NCBI RefSeq assembly: GCF_014191495.1
Contig: NZ_JACHWR010000002.1
Location: forward strand, 868,001-932,000
DNA from: Nocardioides soli
GTDB lineage: Bacteria; Actinomycetota; Actinomycetes; Propionibacteriales; Nocardioidaceae
DNA length: 64,000 nucleotides
Direction: 5' to 3'
The notes under the pieces are model-generated. The model made no database searches and was not told the DNA's origin. It saw nothing but the letters and a program-made list of their open reading frames with translations. Below are positions 54,293 to 63,015 of the stretch, piece after piece. The first letter of the stretch is position 1, and every line of letters starts with the position of its first letter. A program made the position numbers and the translations under genes.

Positions 54293-55960
54293 GTGACCTT
54301 CCGCTACTACCGAGACCTGAAGCCGACCTTCACCGACCGCACGCAGTGGGCGCTGCCCACGGTGCTGCGGCACCACGCGGCGCGGCGGCCCGACGCGGTG
54401 TGGCTCGACTGCCCCGAGGAGGGCCGCACTTGGACGTACGCCGCGATGCTCGCCGCCGGCGAGCGGGTCGGCCGCGGCCTGCTGGCGGCGGGGGCGACGC
54501 CGGGCGACCGCGTGGTGATCGTCGCGATCAACTCCTCGCAGTTCGTCCGCACCTGGATCGGCACCGCCATGGCGGGCCTGGTCGAGGTGCCGATCAACAC
54601 CGCCTACGAGCACGACTTCCTGGCCCACCAGGTGAGCACGGTCGAAGCGAGCCTCGCCGTCGTGGACGACGTCTTCGCGGCCCGCTTCCTCGACATCCCC
54701 GACGCCGCCAAGTCCATCCGCAAGTTCTGGGTCATCGACACCGGCCACCGCGACGAGGCACTCGAGCGACTGCGCGCCGCGGGGTACGAGGCGGCCGCGT
54801 GGGAGGAGCTCGACGAGGAGGCGACCGCTCCCGGCGTGGTCGAGGGCAGCATCGAGCTCCCGGAGGTCCGGCCGCAGGACCTGGCCTCGGTGCTCTTCAC
54901 CTCGGGCACCACGGGCCCCTCCAAGGGCGTGGCGATGCCGCACGCCCAGATGTACTTCTTCGCCGACGAGTGCGTCTCGCTCGTCCGGCTCACCGCGGAC
55001 GACACCTGGATGTCGGTGACGCCGCTCTTCCACGGCAACGCGCAGTTCATGGCGGCGTACCCGACGCTCGTCGCCGGCGCCCGCTTCGTGACGCGGAGCC
55101 GGTTCTCGGCGAGCCGGTGGATCGAGCAGATCCGCGAGTCGCGGGTGACCGTCACGAACTTCATCGGCGTGATGATGGACTTCATCTGGAAGCAGGAGGA
55201 GCGCGACGACGACGCCGACAACCCGTTGCGCTGCGTGTTCGCCGCGCCCACCGCCGCCACCCTGGTGCGGCCGATGCGGGAGCGCTTCGGCATCGAGGCC
55301 TTCGTCGAGGTCTTCGGCCTCACCGAGACCTCCGCGCCGATCATCTCGCCGTACGGCGAGGACCGGCCGGCCGGTGCCGCCGGGCTGGCCGCCGACGAGT
55401 GGTTCGACGTCGCGCTGGTCGACCCGGAGACCGACGAGGAGGTGGCGGTCGGCGAGATCGGCGAGCTCGTGATCCGGCCCAAGGTGCCGTTCATCAGCTC
55501 GATGGGCTACTTCAACATGCCGGACAAGACCGTCGAGGCCTGGCGGAACCTGTGGTTCCACACCGGTGACGCGCTCCGGCGCGACGCGGACGGCTGGTTC
55601 TACTTCGTCGACCGCTTCAAGGACGCGCTGCGACGCCGGGGCGAGAACATCTCCTCCTACGAGATCGAGACGTCGATCCTGGCCCACCCGGCCGTGGTCG
55701 AGTGCGCCGTGATCGCCGTCCCGGCGTCCAGCGAGGCCGGCGAGGACGAGGTGATGGCCTACGTCATCACCCAGGCCGACGTCACCGCCGAGGAGCTGTG
55801 GCGGCATTGCGACAGCCGCATCCCGTCGTTCGCCGTGCCCCGCTACCTGCGCTTCGTCGACGAGCTGCCCAAGACGCCCTCCCAGCGGGTGCAGAAGGCC
55901 AAGCTGCGCGGGCTCGGCGTCACGGCCGACACCCACGACCGAACCCCCGAGAACCGCTAG
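54293..55960 (+). CDS. AMP-dependent acyl-CoA synthetase
   Basis: 555-residue acid-CoA ligase. ATP motif VLFTSGTTGPSKGVAMPH, VFGLTETSAP, the segment WFHTGDALRRDADGWFYFVDRFKDALRRRGENIS at about residues 420-453, and the C-terminal lysine region KTPSQRVQKAKLR. Closest in build to the ligase at 51007. GTG start 16 bases after the MenB-like gene. Its acid substrate may be a ring-opened or second intermediate rather than the starting compound (inference). Confidence 0.9.
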   Translation: MTFRYYRDLKPTFTDRTQWALPTVLRHHAARRPDAVWLDCPEEGRTWTYAAMLAAGERVGRGLLAAGATPGDRVVIVAINSSQFVRTWIGTAMAGLVEVPINTAYEHDFLAHQVSTVEASLAVVDDVFAARFLDIPDAAKSIRKFWVIDTGHRDEALERLRAAGYEAAAWEELDEEATAPGVVEGSIELPEVRPQDLASVLFTSGTTGPSKGVAMPHAQMYFFADECVSLVRLTADDTWMSVTPLFHGNAQFMAAYPTLVAGARFVTRSRFSASRWIEQIRESRVTVTNFIGVMMDFIWKQEERDDDADNPLRCVFAAPTAATLVRPMRERFGIEAFVEVFGLTETSAPIISPYGEDRPAGAAGLAADEWFDVALVDPETDEEVAVGEIGELVIRPKVPFISSMGYFNMPDKTVEAWRNLWFHTGDALRRDADGWFYFVDRFKDALRRRGENISSYEIETSILAHPAVVECAVIAVPASSEAGEDEVMAYVITQADVTAEELWRHCDSRIPSFAVPRYLRFVDELPKTPSQRVQKAKLRGLGVTADTHDRTPENR

Positions 55961-55971
55961 CAGGAGTCGCC

Positions 55972-56856
55972 GTGCATCCCTACCGCTCCGTCCTCTTCGT
56001 CCCCGCCCACAAGCCCCAGTGGGCGGAGAAGGCGCTGGCCGCCGGGGCCGACTGCATCGTGCTCGACCTGGAGGACTCGGTGCCGGACGACCTCAAGGAG
56101 TCGAGCCGGGAGACCGTCCGCACCACGCTGGCCGAGCTGCGGAAGGCGGCCCCGCACGTGGGGCTCTTCGTGCGGCCGAACGCCCTCGACACGCGGATGG
56201 CCGGTGCCGACCTGGAGGTCGTCGTCCGTCCCGAGCTCGACGGCCTCTTCGTGCCCAAGGTCAGGGACGCCACCGACGTGCTCCGCTGGGAGACGCTGAT
56301 CGACTGGTTCGAGGCCCGCAACGGTGCCGAGGGGCTGGAGATGATCGTCCCGGTGGAGATGGTCGACGCGATCGTCAACTGCTACGAGATCGCCGGTGCC
56401 TCGGAGCGGGTCGGCGCGATGATCGGCCCGACCTCCGCGCACGCCGACATCGCGCGGGCGGTGGGCTACCGGCAGTCCCCCGAGGGGACCGAGACGCTCT
56501 ACCTGCGCAGCCGGATCCTGCTGGCCTGCCGGCAGTACGGCCTGCACGCCCTGACCGGGCTGTGGGAGGAGCTCGCCGACCTCGACGGCCTGCGCGCGTT
56601 CTCCGACTACGGGCTGCAGCTGGGCTTCCGCGGCCAGATCGCCATCCACCCCTCGCACGTCGCGGTGATCAACGAGGTCTTCACGCCGTCCGACGAGGAG
56701 GTCGCCTACCACGAGGAGCTGGTCGCGACCATCGAGGCGGCGGTCCTCGAGGGGCAGGGCGCGGTGCGCTTCCGCGGCACCCACATCGACCTCGCGCACG
56801 CCGACAAGGCCCGCGACTGGCTGGCCCACGCCCGCCTGGTGCGCCGGGAGGCGTGA
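55972..56856 (+). CDS. HpcH/HpaI aldolase / CitE-like CoA ester lyase
   Basis: 294-residue TIM-barrel lyase or thioesterase of the citrate-lyase-beta family. RSVLFVPAHKPQWAEKALAAGADCIVLDLEDSVPDDLK at residues 4-41 carries the LEDSV metal-binding region; IGPTSAHADIARAVG and FRGQIAIHPSHVAVINEVFTP follow. These enzymes split or hydrolyse 3-hydroxyacyl-CoA-like esters such as malyl-CoA. GTG start 11 bases after the ligase, preceded by CAGGAG. Last gene before a hairpin terminator; could release acetyl-CoA or glyoxylate from a chain product. Confidence 0.88.
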   Translation: MHPYRSVLFVPAHKPQWAEKALAAGADCIVLDLEDSVPDDLKESSRETVRTTLAELRKAAPHVGLFVRPNALDTRMAGADLEVVVRPELDGLFVPKVRDATDVLRWETLIDWFEARNGAEGLEMIVPVEMVDAIVNCYEIAGASERVGAMIGPTSAHADIARAVGYRQSPEGTETLYLRSRILLACRQYGLHALTGLWEELADLDGLRAFSDYGLQLGFRGQIAIHPSHVAVINEVFTPSDEEVAYHEELVATIEAAVLEGQGAVRFRGTHIDLAHADKARDWLAHARLVRREA

Positions 56857-56871
56857 GGTCCCCCAGTCCGA

Positions 56872-56905
56872 CCTCGGGCCGAGGATCTTCCGCCCCGGCC
56901 CGAGG
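56872..56905. terminator. Bidirectional terminator
   Basis: Perfect nine-base stem CCTCGGGCC / GGCCCGAGG with a 16-base loop between the convergent CitE-like and crotonase genes. Confidence 0.7.
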
Positions 56906-56921
56906 CCCTGCCAGCTCTGGT

Positions 56922-57689
56922 CTAGCTGCCGCTCCAACGCGGCTCGCGCTTCTCCATGAAGGCGAGCGCGCCCTCCTTGGCGTCCGCGGACCTGCGGATC
57001 GGGTCGACGTACTCCTCCTGGCGGTCGAACTTCTCCGCCAGCGGCCAGTCGACCGACCGGACCAGGACCTGCTTGGAGGCGGCCAGCGCGAGCGGTGCGT
57101 TGGCGGCCACCTCCTCGGCCAGCCGGAGCGCCACCGGCAGCGCCTGGCCGGGCTCGGCCAGCCGGTTGACCAGGTGGACCTCGGCGGCGTCGGTCGCCGG
57201 CCACATCCGGCCGGTGAGCGCGAGCTCCATCGCCAGGTGGTAGGGGATCCGGTGCTGCAACCGCAGCAGGCCGCCGGCCGCCGCGGTGAGGCCGCGCTTG
57301 ACCTCGGGCAGGCCGAACCGGGCGGCGCTCGAGGCGACCACGAGGTCACAGGCGAGCACGATCTCGAAGCCACCGGCCAGCGCGTAGCCCTCGACCGCGG
57401 CGATCAGCGGCTTGCGCGGGGGCTGCTTGACGAGGCCCGCGAAGCCGCGCCCCTCCACGACGGGCAGCTCGCCCCGGGCGAACCCCTTGAGGTCCATGCC
57501 GGCGCAGAAGGTCTCGTTGGCGCCGGTGATCACGGCGACGCTGAGGTCGTCGCGGTCGTCGAGCATAGCGAGCGCGTCGGCGATCTGGTGCGCCATCGCC
57601 ATCGACATCGCGTTGCGGGCCTGCGGCCGGTCCATGGTGAGGACGAGGACCCGTCCCCGCTCCTCGACCTTGAGGTCCTGGTCGGTCAT
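56922..57689 (-). CDS. Enoyl-CoA hydratase/isomerase family protein
   Basis: 255-residue classical crotonase. VLTMDRPQARNAMSMAM, the oxyanion residues in GANETFCAGMDLKGF and EGYALAGGFEIVLACDLV, and FGLPEVKRGLTAAAGGLLRL with the second glutamate. Close to EchA-type hydratases. Third gene of a minus-strand thiolase-SDR-hydratase set, supplying the hydration step of beta-oxidation. AGGAGACGACAG precedes the ATG. Confidence 0.91.
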   Translation of the reverse strand: MTDQDLKVEERGRVLVLTMDRPQARNAMSMAMAHQIADALAMLDDRDDLSVAVITGANETFCAGMDLKGFARGELPVVEGRGFAGLVKQPPRKPLIAAVEGYALAGGFEIVLACDLVVASSAARFGLPEVKRGLTAAAGGLLRLQHRIPYHLAMELALTGRMWPATDAAEVHLVNRLAEPGQALPVALRLAEEVAANAPLALAASKQVLVRSVDWPLAEKFDRQEEYVDPIRRSADAKEGALAFMEKREPRWSGS

Positions 57690-57705
57690 CTGTCGTCTCC
57701 TGTCA

Positions 57706-57770
57706 GCGGACGTCGGCGCGGACGTCGGCGCGGATGTCGTCGGCGGTCAGCGGGGGCCGTCAGCGGGGGC
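57706..57770. repeat. Short tandem repeats at the end of the SDR gene
   Basis: GCGGACGTCGGC occurs twice in tandem (57706-57717, 57718-57729) followed by a diverged copy; then GTCAGCGGGGGC is repeated at 57746-57757 and 57759-57770. The SDR stop codon lies in the last copy. Slippage-type sequence in the gap between two genes. Confidence 0.8.
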
Positions 57771-58518
57771 TCATCCGGATCGCGCCGTCGAGGCGGATCG
57801 TCTCGCCGTTGAGGTAGGGGTTCTCCACGACCTGCTGGGCGAGCATCGCGAACTCGTCGGGCTGGCCGAGGCGGGCGGGGTTGGGCACCTGTGCGCCGAG
57901 TCCGTCGCGGATCTCCTGGGAGAAGCGGGCGAGGATGGGCGTGTCGAAGACGCCCGGGGCGATCGTGTTCACCCGGATGCCCTTCGTGGCCAGGTCGCGG
58001 GCGGCCACCAGCGTCATGCCCACCACGCCGGCCTTCGCCGAGGCGTAGGGGATCTGGCCGATCTGGCCCTCCCACGCGGCGACGGAGGCGGTGAGCACGC
58101 AGGCCCCGCGCTCGCCGTCGACGGGCTCGTTGCCCGCCATCCGGGTCGCCGCCAGGCGCAGCACGTTGAAGGTGCCGACCAGGTTGATGTCGATCAGCTG
58201 CCGGTAGAGGTCGAGGTCGCCGGGGCTGCCGTCGCGGTTGACCAGGCGGACCGTGCCGCCCTTCCCGGCGCAGTGCACCAGTGCTCGCAGCGGTCCGTGG
58301 CGCTCGGCGGCGTCCAGGGCCGCGTCGACGGCGGCGGGGTCGGTCACGTCGGCGTGGGCGAAGGTCCCGCCGATCTCCGCGGCGAACTCGGTGCCGAGCT
58401 CCTCGTTGAGGTCCAGTACGACGACGTGGGCTCCCGCCGCGGCAAGGCGGCGGGAGGTCGCGGCGCCGAGTCCCGACGCGCCGCCGGTGACCAGGGCCGA
58501 GGCTCCGGTGAGGTGCAC
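57760..58518 (-). CDS. SDR, 3-hydroxyacyl-CoA dehydrogenase type II-like
   Basis: 252-residue short-chain dehydrogenase of the HSD10 (type II 3-hydroxyacyl-CoA dehydrogenase) type. NAD loop [22 protein letters not shown] with the acidic NAD residue, the insertion [28 protein letters not shown] (catalytic Tyr and Lys), and the end [20 protein letters not shown] typical of this type. The GTG at 58518 has AAGGAG five to six bases upstream; the open frame further on is not coding. Oxidises a 3-hydroxyacyl-CoA to the 3-ketoacyl-CoA used by the thiolase upstream. Confidence 0.9.
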   Translation of the reverse strand: MHLTGASALVTGGASGLGAATSRRLAAAGAHVVVLDLNEELGTEFAAEIGGTFAHADVTDPAAVDAALDAAERHGPLRALVHCAGKGGTVRLVNRDGSPGDLDLYRQLIDINLVGTFNVLRLAATRMAGNEPVDGERGACVLTASVAAWEGQIGQIPYASAKAGVVGMTLVAARDLATKGIRVNTIAPGVFDTPILARFSQEIRDGLGAQVPNPARLGQPDEFAMLAQQVVENPYLNGETIRLDGAIRMSPR

Positions 58519-58577
58519 AGCGTTCTCCTTGGTGGACGGGTCCCTCGGTCCCGGGAGGGACGGCAGGACGGGGCGGG

Positions 58578-59786
58578 TCAGAGCCTCTCGATGATCGTGG
58601 CGTTGGCCATGCCGCCCGCCTCGCACATCAGCTGGAGGCCGTAGCGCTGGTCGTGGTCCTCCAGCGCGTGGAGCATCGTGGTCATCAGCCGGATGCCGGA
58701 GGCGCCCAGCGGGTGGCCCAGGGCGATCGCGCCGCCGCGCGGGTTGAGTCGCGCGGGGTCGGCCTTGAACTCCTCGAGCCAGGCCAGAGGGACCGGGGCG
58801 AACGCCTCGTTGACCTCGACGTGGTCGATCTGGTCCAGGGTGAGCCCGGACCGCTCGAGCACCCGGTGGGTCGCGGGGATCGGTCCGGTGAGCATGAGCA
58901 GCGGGTCGCTGCCGACGACCGACATGGTGTGCACCAGGGCGCGCGGTCGCAGGCCCAGCTCCTCGGCCCGAGCCCGCGACATGAGCAGCATCGCGCCCGC
59001 GCCGTCGGTGATCTGCGAGGAGTTGCCGGCGGTGGTCGACCAGGCGACCTGCGGGAAGCGCGCGGAGAGCTCGGGGGTCTCGAAGACCGCCTTGAGCCCG
59101 GCCAGCTTCTCGGCCGTGGTCCCGCGTCGGATGGTCTCGTCGGCGGTCACCACGCCCTGCGGCGTGTGGATCGGCACGATCTCACGGGCGAACGCCCCGG
59201 CGTCCTGCGCGGCGGCCGCTCGCTCGTGCGAGAGCGCGGCGTACTCGTCGAGCTCGGTGCGGGTCAGGCCCCACGCGGCGGTGACGAGCTCGGAGGCCAC
59301 GCCCTGCGAGACCAGGCCGGGTGCGAACCGCTCGCCGACCATCGCGCCGTACGGATCGGCGCCCATCCGGGCGGACCCCATGACGACGCGGCTCATCGAC
59401 TCGACGCCGGCGGCCACCACGACGTCGGCCTCGCCGGACCGGATCGCCTGGGCCGCGAAGTGGACGGACTGCTGGCTGGAGCCGCACTTGCGGTCGATCG
59501 TCGTGGCCGGCACGTGCGCCGGGAGTCCCGCGCCCAGCCAGGCCATCCGGCCCGGGGTCGCTGACTGCTCCCCGACCTGGGAGACGCAGCCGACGATGAC
59601 GTCGTCCACGGACCCGGGGTCCACGGCGGGGGAGCGGTCGAGCAGCGCGATGAACGTCTGCGCGAGCAGGTCCACCGGGTGGACGTCGGCGAGCGCGCCG
59701 CCCGCCTTGCCCCGGCCCACCGGCGTGCGGACGGCGTCGACGATCACGGCGTCTCGGCCGCTGCTGGCTCCTTGCGCGTTGACCAT
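58578..59786 (-). CDS. Thiolase (acetyl-CoA acyltransferase)
   Basis: 402-residue thiolase that cuts a 3-ketoacyl-CoA with CoA. Active-site Cys101 in DRKCGSSQQSVHFAAQAI, NEAFAPVPLAW, the GHPLGASGIR histidine, and the second cysteine in LMCEAGGMANATIIERL. No Shine-Dalgarno sequence precedes the ATG; on the minus strand GATAAG lies eight bases before it, so the message may be leaderless. First gene of the set thiolase-SDR-hydratase, and divergent from the acyl-CoA dehydrogenase operon. Confidence 0.93.
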   Translation of the reverse strand: MVNAQGASSGRDAVIVDAVRTPVGRGKAGGALADVHPVDLLAQTFIALLDRSPAVDPGSVDDVIVGCVSQVGEQSATPGRMAWLGAGLPAHVPATTIDRKCGSSQQSVHFAAQAIRSGEADVVVAAGVESMSRVVMGSARMGADPYGAMVGERFAPGLVSQGVASELVTAAWGLTRTELDEYAALSHERAAAAQDAGAFAREIVPIHTPQGVVTADETIRRGTTAEKLAGLKAVFETPELSARFPQVAWSTTAGNSSQITDGAGAMLLMSRARAEELGLRPRALVHTMSVVGSDPLLMLTGPIPATHRVLERSGLTLDQIDHVEVNEAFAPVPLAWLEEFKADPARLNPRGGAIALGHPLGASGIRLMTTMLHALEDHDQRYGLQLMCEAGGMANATIIERL

Positions 59787-59795
59787 GGCTATTGC

Positions 59796-59899
59796 TTATC
59801 ATGATTGTCATGCCTACGTCCATGAGTGTCCGGCGTCCGGCACGCCTCTCGCGGACTTCCTTGACAGCCGCCTGATGCCAAATCTAGGATAATGATTAC
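59796..59899. promoter_or_regulatory. Divergent promoter region with TGATAA-type motifs
   Basis: TTATCATGATTGTCA at 59796-59810 (minus strand TGACAATCATGATAA) serves the thiolase side and GGATAATGATTAC at 59887-59899 the dehydrogenase side. Both contain the AT-rich word seen at other promoters of the island. The first also places GATAAG eight bases before the thiolase ATG, as in a leaderless promoter. Confidence 0.5.
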
Positions 59900-59918
59900 A
59901 ACTAAGGAGGTGGATTCC

Positions 59919-61070
59919 GTGGTGGATGAGTACGCGGAGATCCGGCAGCTCGCGGCTCAGGTGGCCCGCGAGGTCTACGAGCCCATGGCGGAGTCGCTCG
60001 ACATCAGCCGCACGCCGATCTCGAAGGAGGAGCGGCTGCGCCTCGGCGAGCTCGGCTTCCTCGGCATCGCGCACCCCGTGGAGTACGGCGGCTCGGGCGC
60101 ACCGCTGGAGCAGGCGCTCGTGGTGATCGAGGAGATCGCGAAGGTGTGCCGGCCGGCGGCGTTCCAGGTCTTCGAGTCCAATACCGGTCCGGCCCAGGTG
60201 CTCACCCACCTCGGTTCCGAGGAGCAGCGGCGACGCTGGCTGCCCGACATCATCTCCGGCGAGAAGACGATGGCCGTGGCCATCTCGGAGCCGGACGCGG
60301 GCTCGGCGGCGACCGACATCCGCACGGCCGCGAAGGAGGTCGACGGTCAGCTCGTGATCAACGGCTCCAAGCGGTGGATCTCCAACGGCGGCGAGGCCGA
60401 CCAGTACCTGGTCTACTGCCGGCTCTCCGACGAGCCGGGCGCCAAGGGGATCGGCGCGGTCGTCGTCGACAAGGGCACGCCGGGCTTCACGTTCGGGGCG
60501 GCCGAGCGACTGATGGGCTTCCGCGGCATCCCCTCGGCCGACCTCTACTTCGACAACGTCGAGGTGCCGATCGAGAACGTCGTGGTCCCCGCCGGCTCCT
60601 TCGGCAAGCTGTTCCGGATCTTCTCGATCGAGCGCATGGGCAACACGACCATGAGCCTGGCGATCGGCCAGGCCGCGCTGGACAAGACGCTGAAGTACGT
60701 GCAGGAGCGCGAGCAGTTCGGCAAGCAGCTCGTGGAGTTCCAGTCGATCCAGGTGATGCTGGCCGACATGATCCTCCAGGTCGAGTCGACCCGCCTGCTG
60801 CGCGACCAGGCCGCGGCCTCCGCCACGGAGACCGGCACCCCGGACCCGCTCAAGGTGTCGCTCGCCAAGTGCGCCGCGAACGAGATGGCCAAGCGGGTGA
60901 CCGACCTGGCCATGCAGATCCATGGCGGGAACGGCTACACCGAGGAGTACGGTCTCGAGCGACTGCACCGGGACGCGCACGGGTGGGCGATCGCCGGCGG
61001 CACGCCGACCATGCAGCGCATCCGCATCGTCTCCGAGGCCCTGGGTCGCAAGTTCGACCAGCGTCGCTGA
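59919..61070 (+). CDS. Acyl-CoA dehydrogenase
   Basis: 383-residue FAD enzyme. VAISEPDAGSAATD, GSKRWISNGGEADQYLVY, and IHGGNGYTEEYGLERLHRDA with the catalytic base Glu343. Start: AAGGAGGT at 59904-59911 sits seven bases before GTG 59919, so the upstream in-frame ATG at 59892, which lies before the ribosome site, is not used. Lies 46 bases ahead of a second acyl-CoA dehydrogenase that lacks the usual base, and the two may form an alpha2-beta2 enzyme as known for steroid side-chain dehydrogenases of mycobacteria. Confidence 0.92.
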   Translation: MVDEYAEIRQLAAQVAREVYEPMAESLDISRTPISKEERLRLGELGFLGIAHPVEYGGSGAPLEQALVVIEEIAKVCRPAAFQVFESNTGPAQVLTHLGSEEQRRRWLPDIISGEKTMAVAISEPDAGSAATDIRTAAKEVDGQLVINGSKRWISNGGEADQYLVYCRLSDEPGAKGIGAVVVDKGTPGFTFGAAERLMGFRGIPSADLYFDNVEVPIENVVVPAGSFGKLFRIFSIERMGNTTMSLAIGQAALDKTLKYVQEREQFGKQLVEFQSIQVMLADMILQVESTRLLRDQAAASATETGTPDPLKVSLAKCAANEMAKRVTDLAMQIHGGNGYTEEYGLERLHRDAHGWAIAGGTPTMQRIRIVSEALGRKFDQRR

Positions 61071-61116
61071 GCCGATCCACTCGCGACTCCGCAGCACACA
61101 GGAAGAGGGATTCACC

Positions 61117-62259
61117 GTGGACGACCCGCAGCTGTTCGACCTCAGTCCCCGACACCGCCAGGTCCAGCAGGCGGCCCGCGAGGTGGCGGCGAAGGTCGAC
61201 CCGTTCGCCGCGGAGGCGGACGAGGCCGTCGAGGTCCACCAGGGCTGTCTGGAGGTGCTGCGGGAGAGCGGCCTGGCGCGGTACGTCGTGCCCGCGGCGT
61301 ACGGCGGCCACGACGGCGTGCTCGATCCGCTCACGATCGCCGTGGTCCGCGAGCAGCTCATGTACTCCTCGGCCCACCTGGACTCCATGTTCGGGATGCA
61401 GGGTGTCGGCAGCTACTCGCTGTCGGTCGGTGGCTCGGACGAGCTGCGCCAGGAGTGGCTGCCCCGGGTCGCGGCCCTCGACGCGATCGCGGGGCTCGCG
61501 CTGACCGAGCCCGATGTCGGGTCCGACCTGCGGGGCGTCGCCACCACCATCGAGGCGGACGGCGAACGGGTGCGGATCAACGGCCGCAAGTCGTTCATCA
61601 CCAACGGCGGCGCCGCGGACTTCTACTGCGTCCTGGGGCGGGAGGGCGAGGGCTGGTCGATGGTCCTGGTCCCGGCGGACACGCCGGGCCTGACCGTCGA
61701 GCGCGGCGCGGACCTGATCGCGCCCCACATCCTGGGCGAGCTCACCTTCGACGACGTCGTGGTGCCCGCCGGCAACCGGCTGGGGGTGCCCGGCAAGGCG
61801 TTCTCCCTCATGCTCCAGACCCTCGCGGTCTTCCGGGTCACGGTGGCCGGGTCCGCCGTCGGGCTGGCGCAGGCGGCGCTGGACGAGGCGCTGCGGCACG
61901 CCCGGACCCGCGAGCAGTTCGGCAGGCCGCTGCTCGCCCTCGGGGCGGTCTCGCAGGGCCTGGCGCTGTCGTGGACCGAGGTGGAGTCGGCGCGCGCGAT
62001 CACCTATCGGGCGGCGGCGCTGGCGAAGTCGGATCCGTTGGCCAACCTCGACTACTCCTCGATCGCGAAGGTGAGCGCCACGGAGGCCGCCGGTCGTGTG
62101 GTCGACCGGTCGGTCCAGGCGATGGGACGCTTCGGGCTGGTCCGCGGTGCCAAGATCGAGCGGCTCTACCGCAACGCGCGCCCGCTCCGGGTCTACGAAG
62201 GGGCGACCGAGGTGCTGCTCGACTCGCTGGCCCGCCGGCTCGGCAAGGGCGGCCGCTGA
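61117..62259 (+). CDS. Acyl-CoA dehydrogenase lacking the usual catalytic glutamate
   Basis: 380-residue member of the acyl-CoA dehydrogenase family. LTEPDVGSDLRGVATT, INGRKSFITNGGAADFY and LYRNARPLRVYEGATEVL are present, but the base position aligned with Glu343 of its neighbour is Gly344 (GLVRGAKIER), and the alternative helix-G position holds Phe239 (LAVFR) instead of Glu. It may be the non-catalytic half of a heteromer with the preceding gene, or act on another kind of bond. GTG start with GGAAGAGG ahead. Followed directly by an SDR gene (TGATG). Confidence 0.88.
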   Translation: MDDPQLFDLSPRHRQVQQAAREVAAKVDPFAAEADEAVEVHQGCLEVLRESGLARYVVPAAYGGHDGVLDPLTIAVVREQLMYSSAHLDSMFGMQGVGSYSLSVGGSDELRQEWLPRVAALDAIAGLALTEPDVGSDLRGVATTIEADGERVRINGRKSFITNGGAADFYCVLGREGEGWSMVLVPADTPGLTVERGADLIAPHILGELTFDDVVVPAGNRLGVPGKAFSLMLQTLAVFRVTVAGSAVGLAQAALDEALRHARTREQFGRPLLALGAVSQGLALSWTEVESARAITYRAAALAKSDPLANLDYSSIAKVSATEAAGRVVDRSVQAMGRFGLVRGAKIERLYRNARPLRVYEGATEVLLDSLARRLGKGGR

Positions 62260-63008
62260 TGGACCTGCAGCTGCGCGACACGGTGGTCCTGGTGACCGGG
62301 GCCAGCCGCGGCCTCGGCGCCGCGATGGCCCTGGCGCTGGCCCGCGAGGGCGCCCACGTCGTGGCCGCCGCCCGGAGCGTCGACAGCCTGGCGGCGGTCG
62401 CGGCCGACGGCGGCGGGCGGATCACCACCCTCGAGGCGGACCTGCGTGACGAGTCCTCGGTGGCCGGCGTCGTCCCCGCGGTGCTCGAGCGCCACGGCCG
62501 GATCGACGGGCTGATCAACAACGCGGGCATCGCCCCCGCGGGCAAGTTCGCCACCCAGGACCCGGCGATCTGGAAGGACGCCCTGGCGGTCAACGTCGTC
62601 GCCCCGATGCTGCTGGCGCAGGCCGCCGGCGTGCGGATGATCGAGCAGGGCGGCGGGCGGATCGTGAACGTCGCGTCGACCACCGGCGTGCGCGGCAAGC
62701 CGTACCTGGTGCCCTACTCGACCTCCAAGGGTGCGGTGGTCCGCTTCACCGAGGCGCTCGCGGCCGAGTGGGCGCCCAAGAACGTCCAGGTCAACTGCAT
62801 CGCGCCCGGCGCCTTCGTCACCGAGGCCCAGAAGGCGGTCACGGAGTCGCCGGAGCTGCACGCGAAGCGGATCGCGAAGATCCCCGCCGGGCGGATGGCC
62901 GACCCCGCGGAGCTGGTGCCGCTGGCCTGCCTGTTGGTGTCCCCGTTGTCCTCCTTCACCACCGGCGCGATCTTCGTGGTCGACGGTGGCGAGTCCGGAA
63001 AGCTGTGA
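62259..63008 (+). CDS. SDR family oxidoreductase
   Basis: 249-residue short-chain dehydrogenase/reductase, FabG-like. VTGASRGLGAAMA cofactor loop near residue 12, AARSVDS after strand two (suggesting NADP), NNAGIAPAG, the catalytic set in NVASTTG and YSTSKGA, and the end FTTGAIFVVDGG. Starts in overlap with the preceding dehydrogenase stop. Probably acts on a hydroxy or keto acyl-CoA intermediate of the same pathway. Confidence 0.9.
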   Translation: MDLQLRDTVVLVTGASRGLGAAMALALAREGAHVVAAARSVDSLAAVAADGGGRITTLEADLRDESSVAGVVPAVLERHGRIDGLINNAGIAPAGKFATQDPAIWKDALAVNVVAPMLLAQAAGVRMIEQGGGRIVNVASTTGVRGKPYLVPYSTSKGAVVRFTEALAAEWAPKNVQVNCIAPGAFVTEAQKAVTESPELHAKRIAKIPAGRMADPAELVPLACLLVSPLSSFTTGAIFVVDGGESGKL

Positions 63009-63015
63009 CCCGCTC

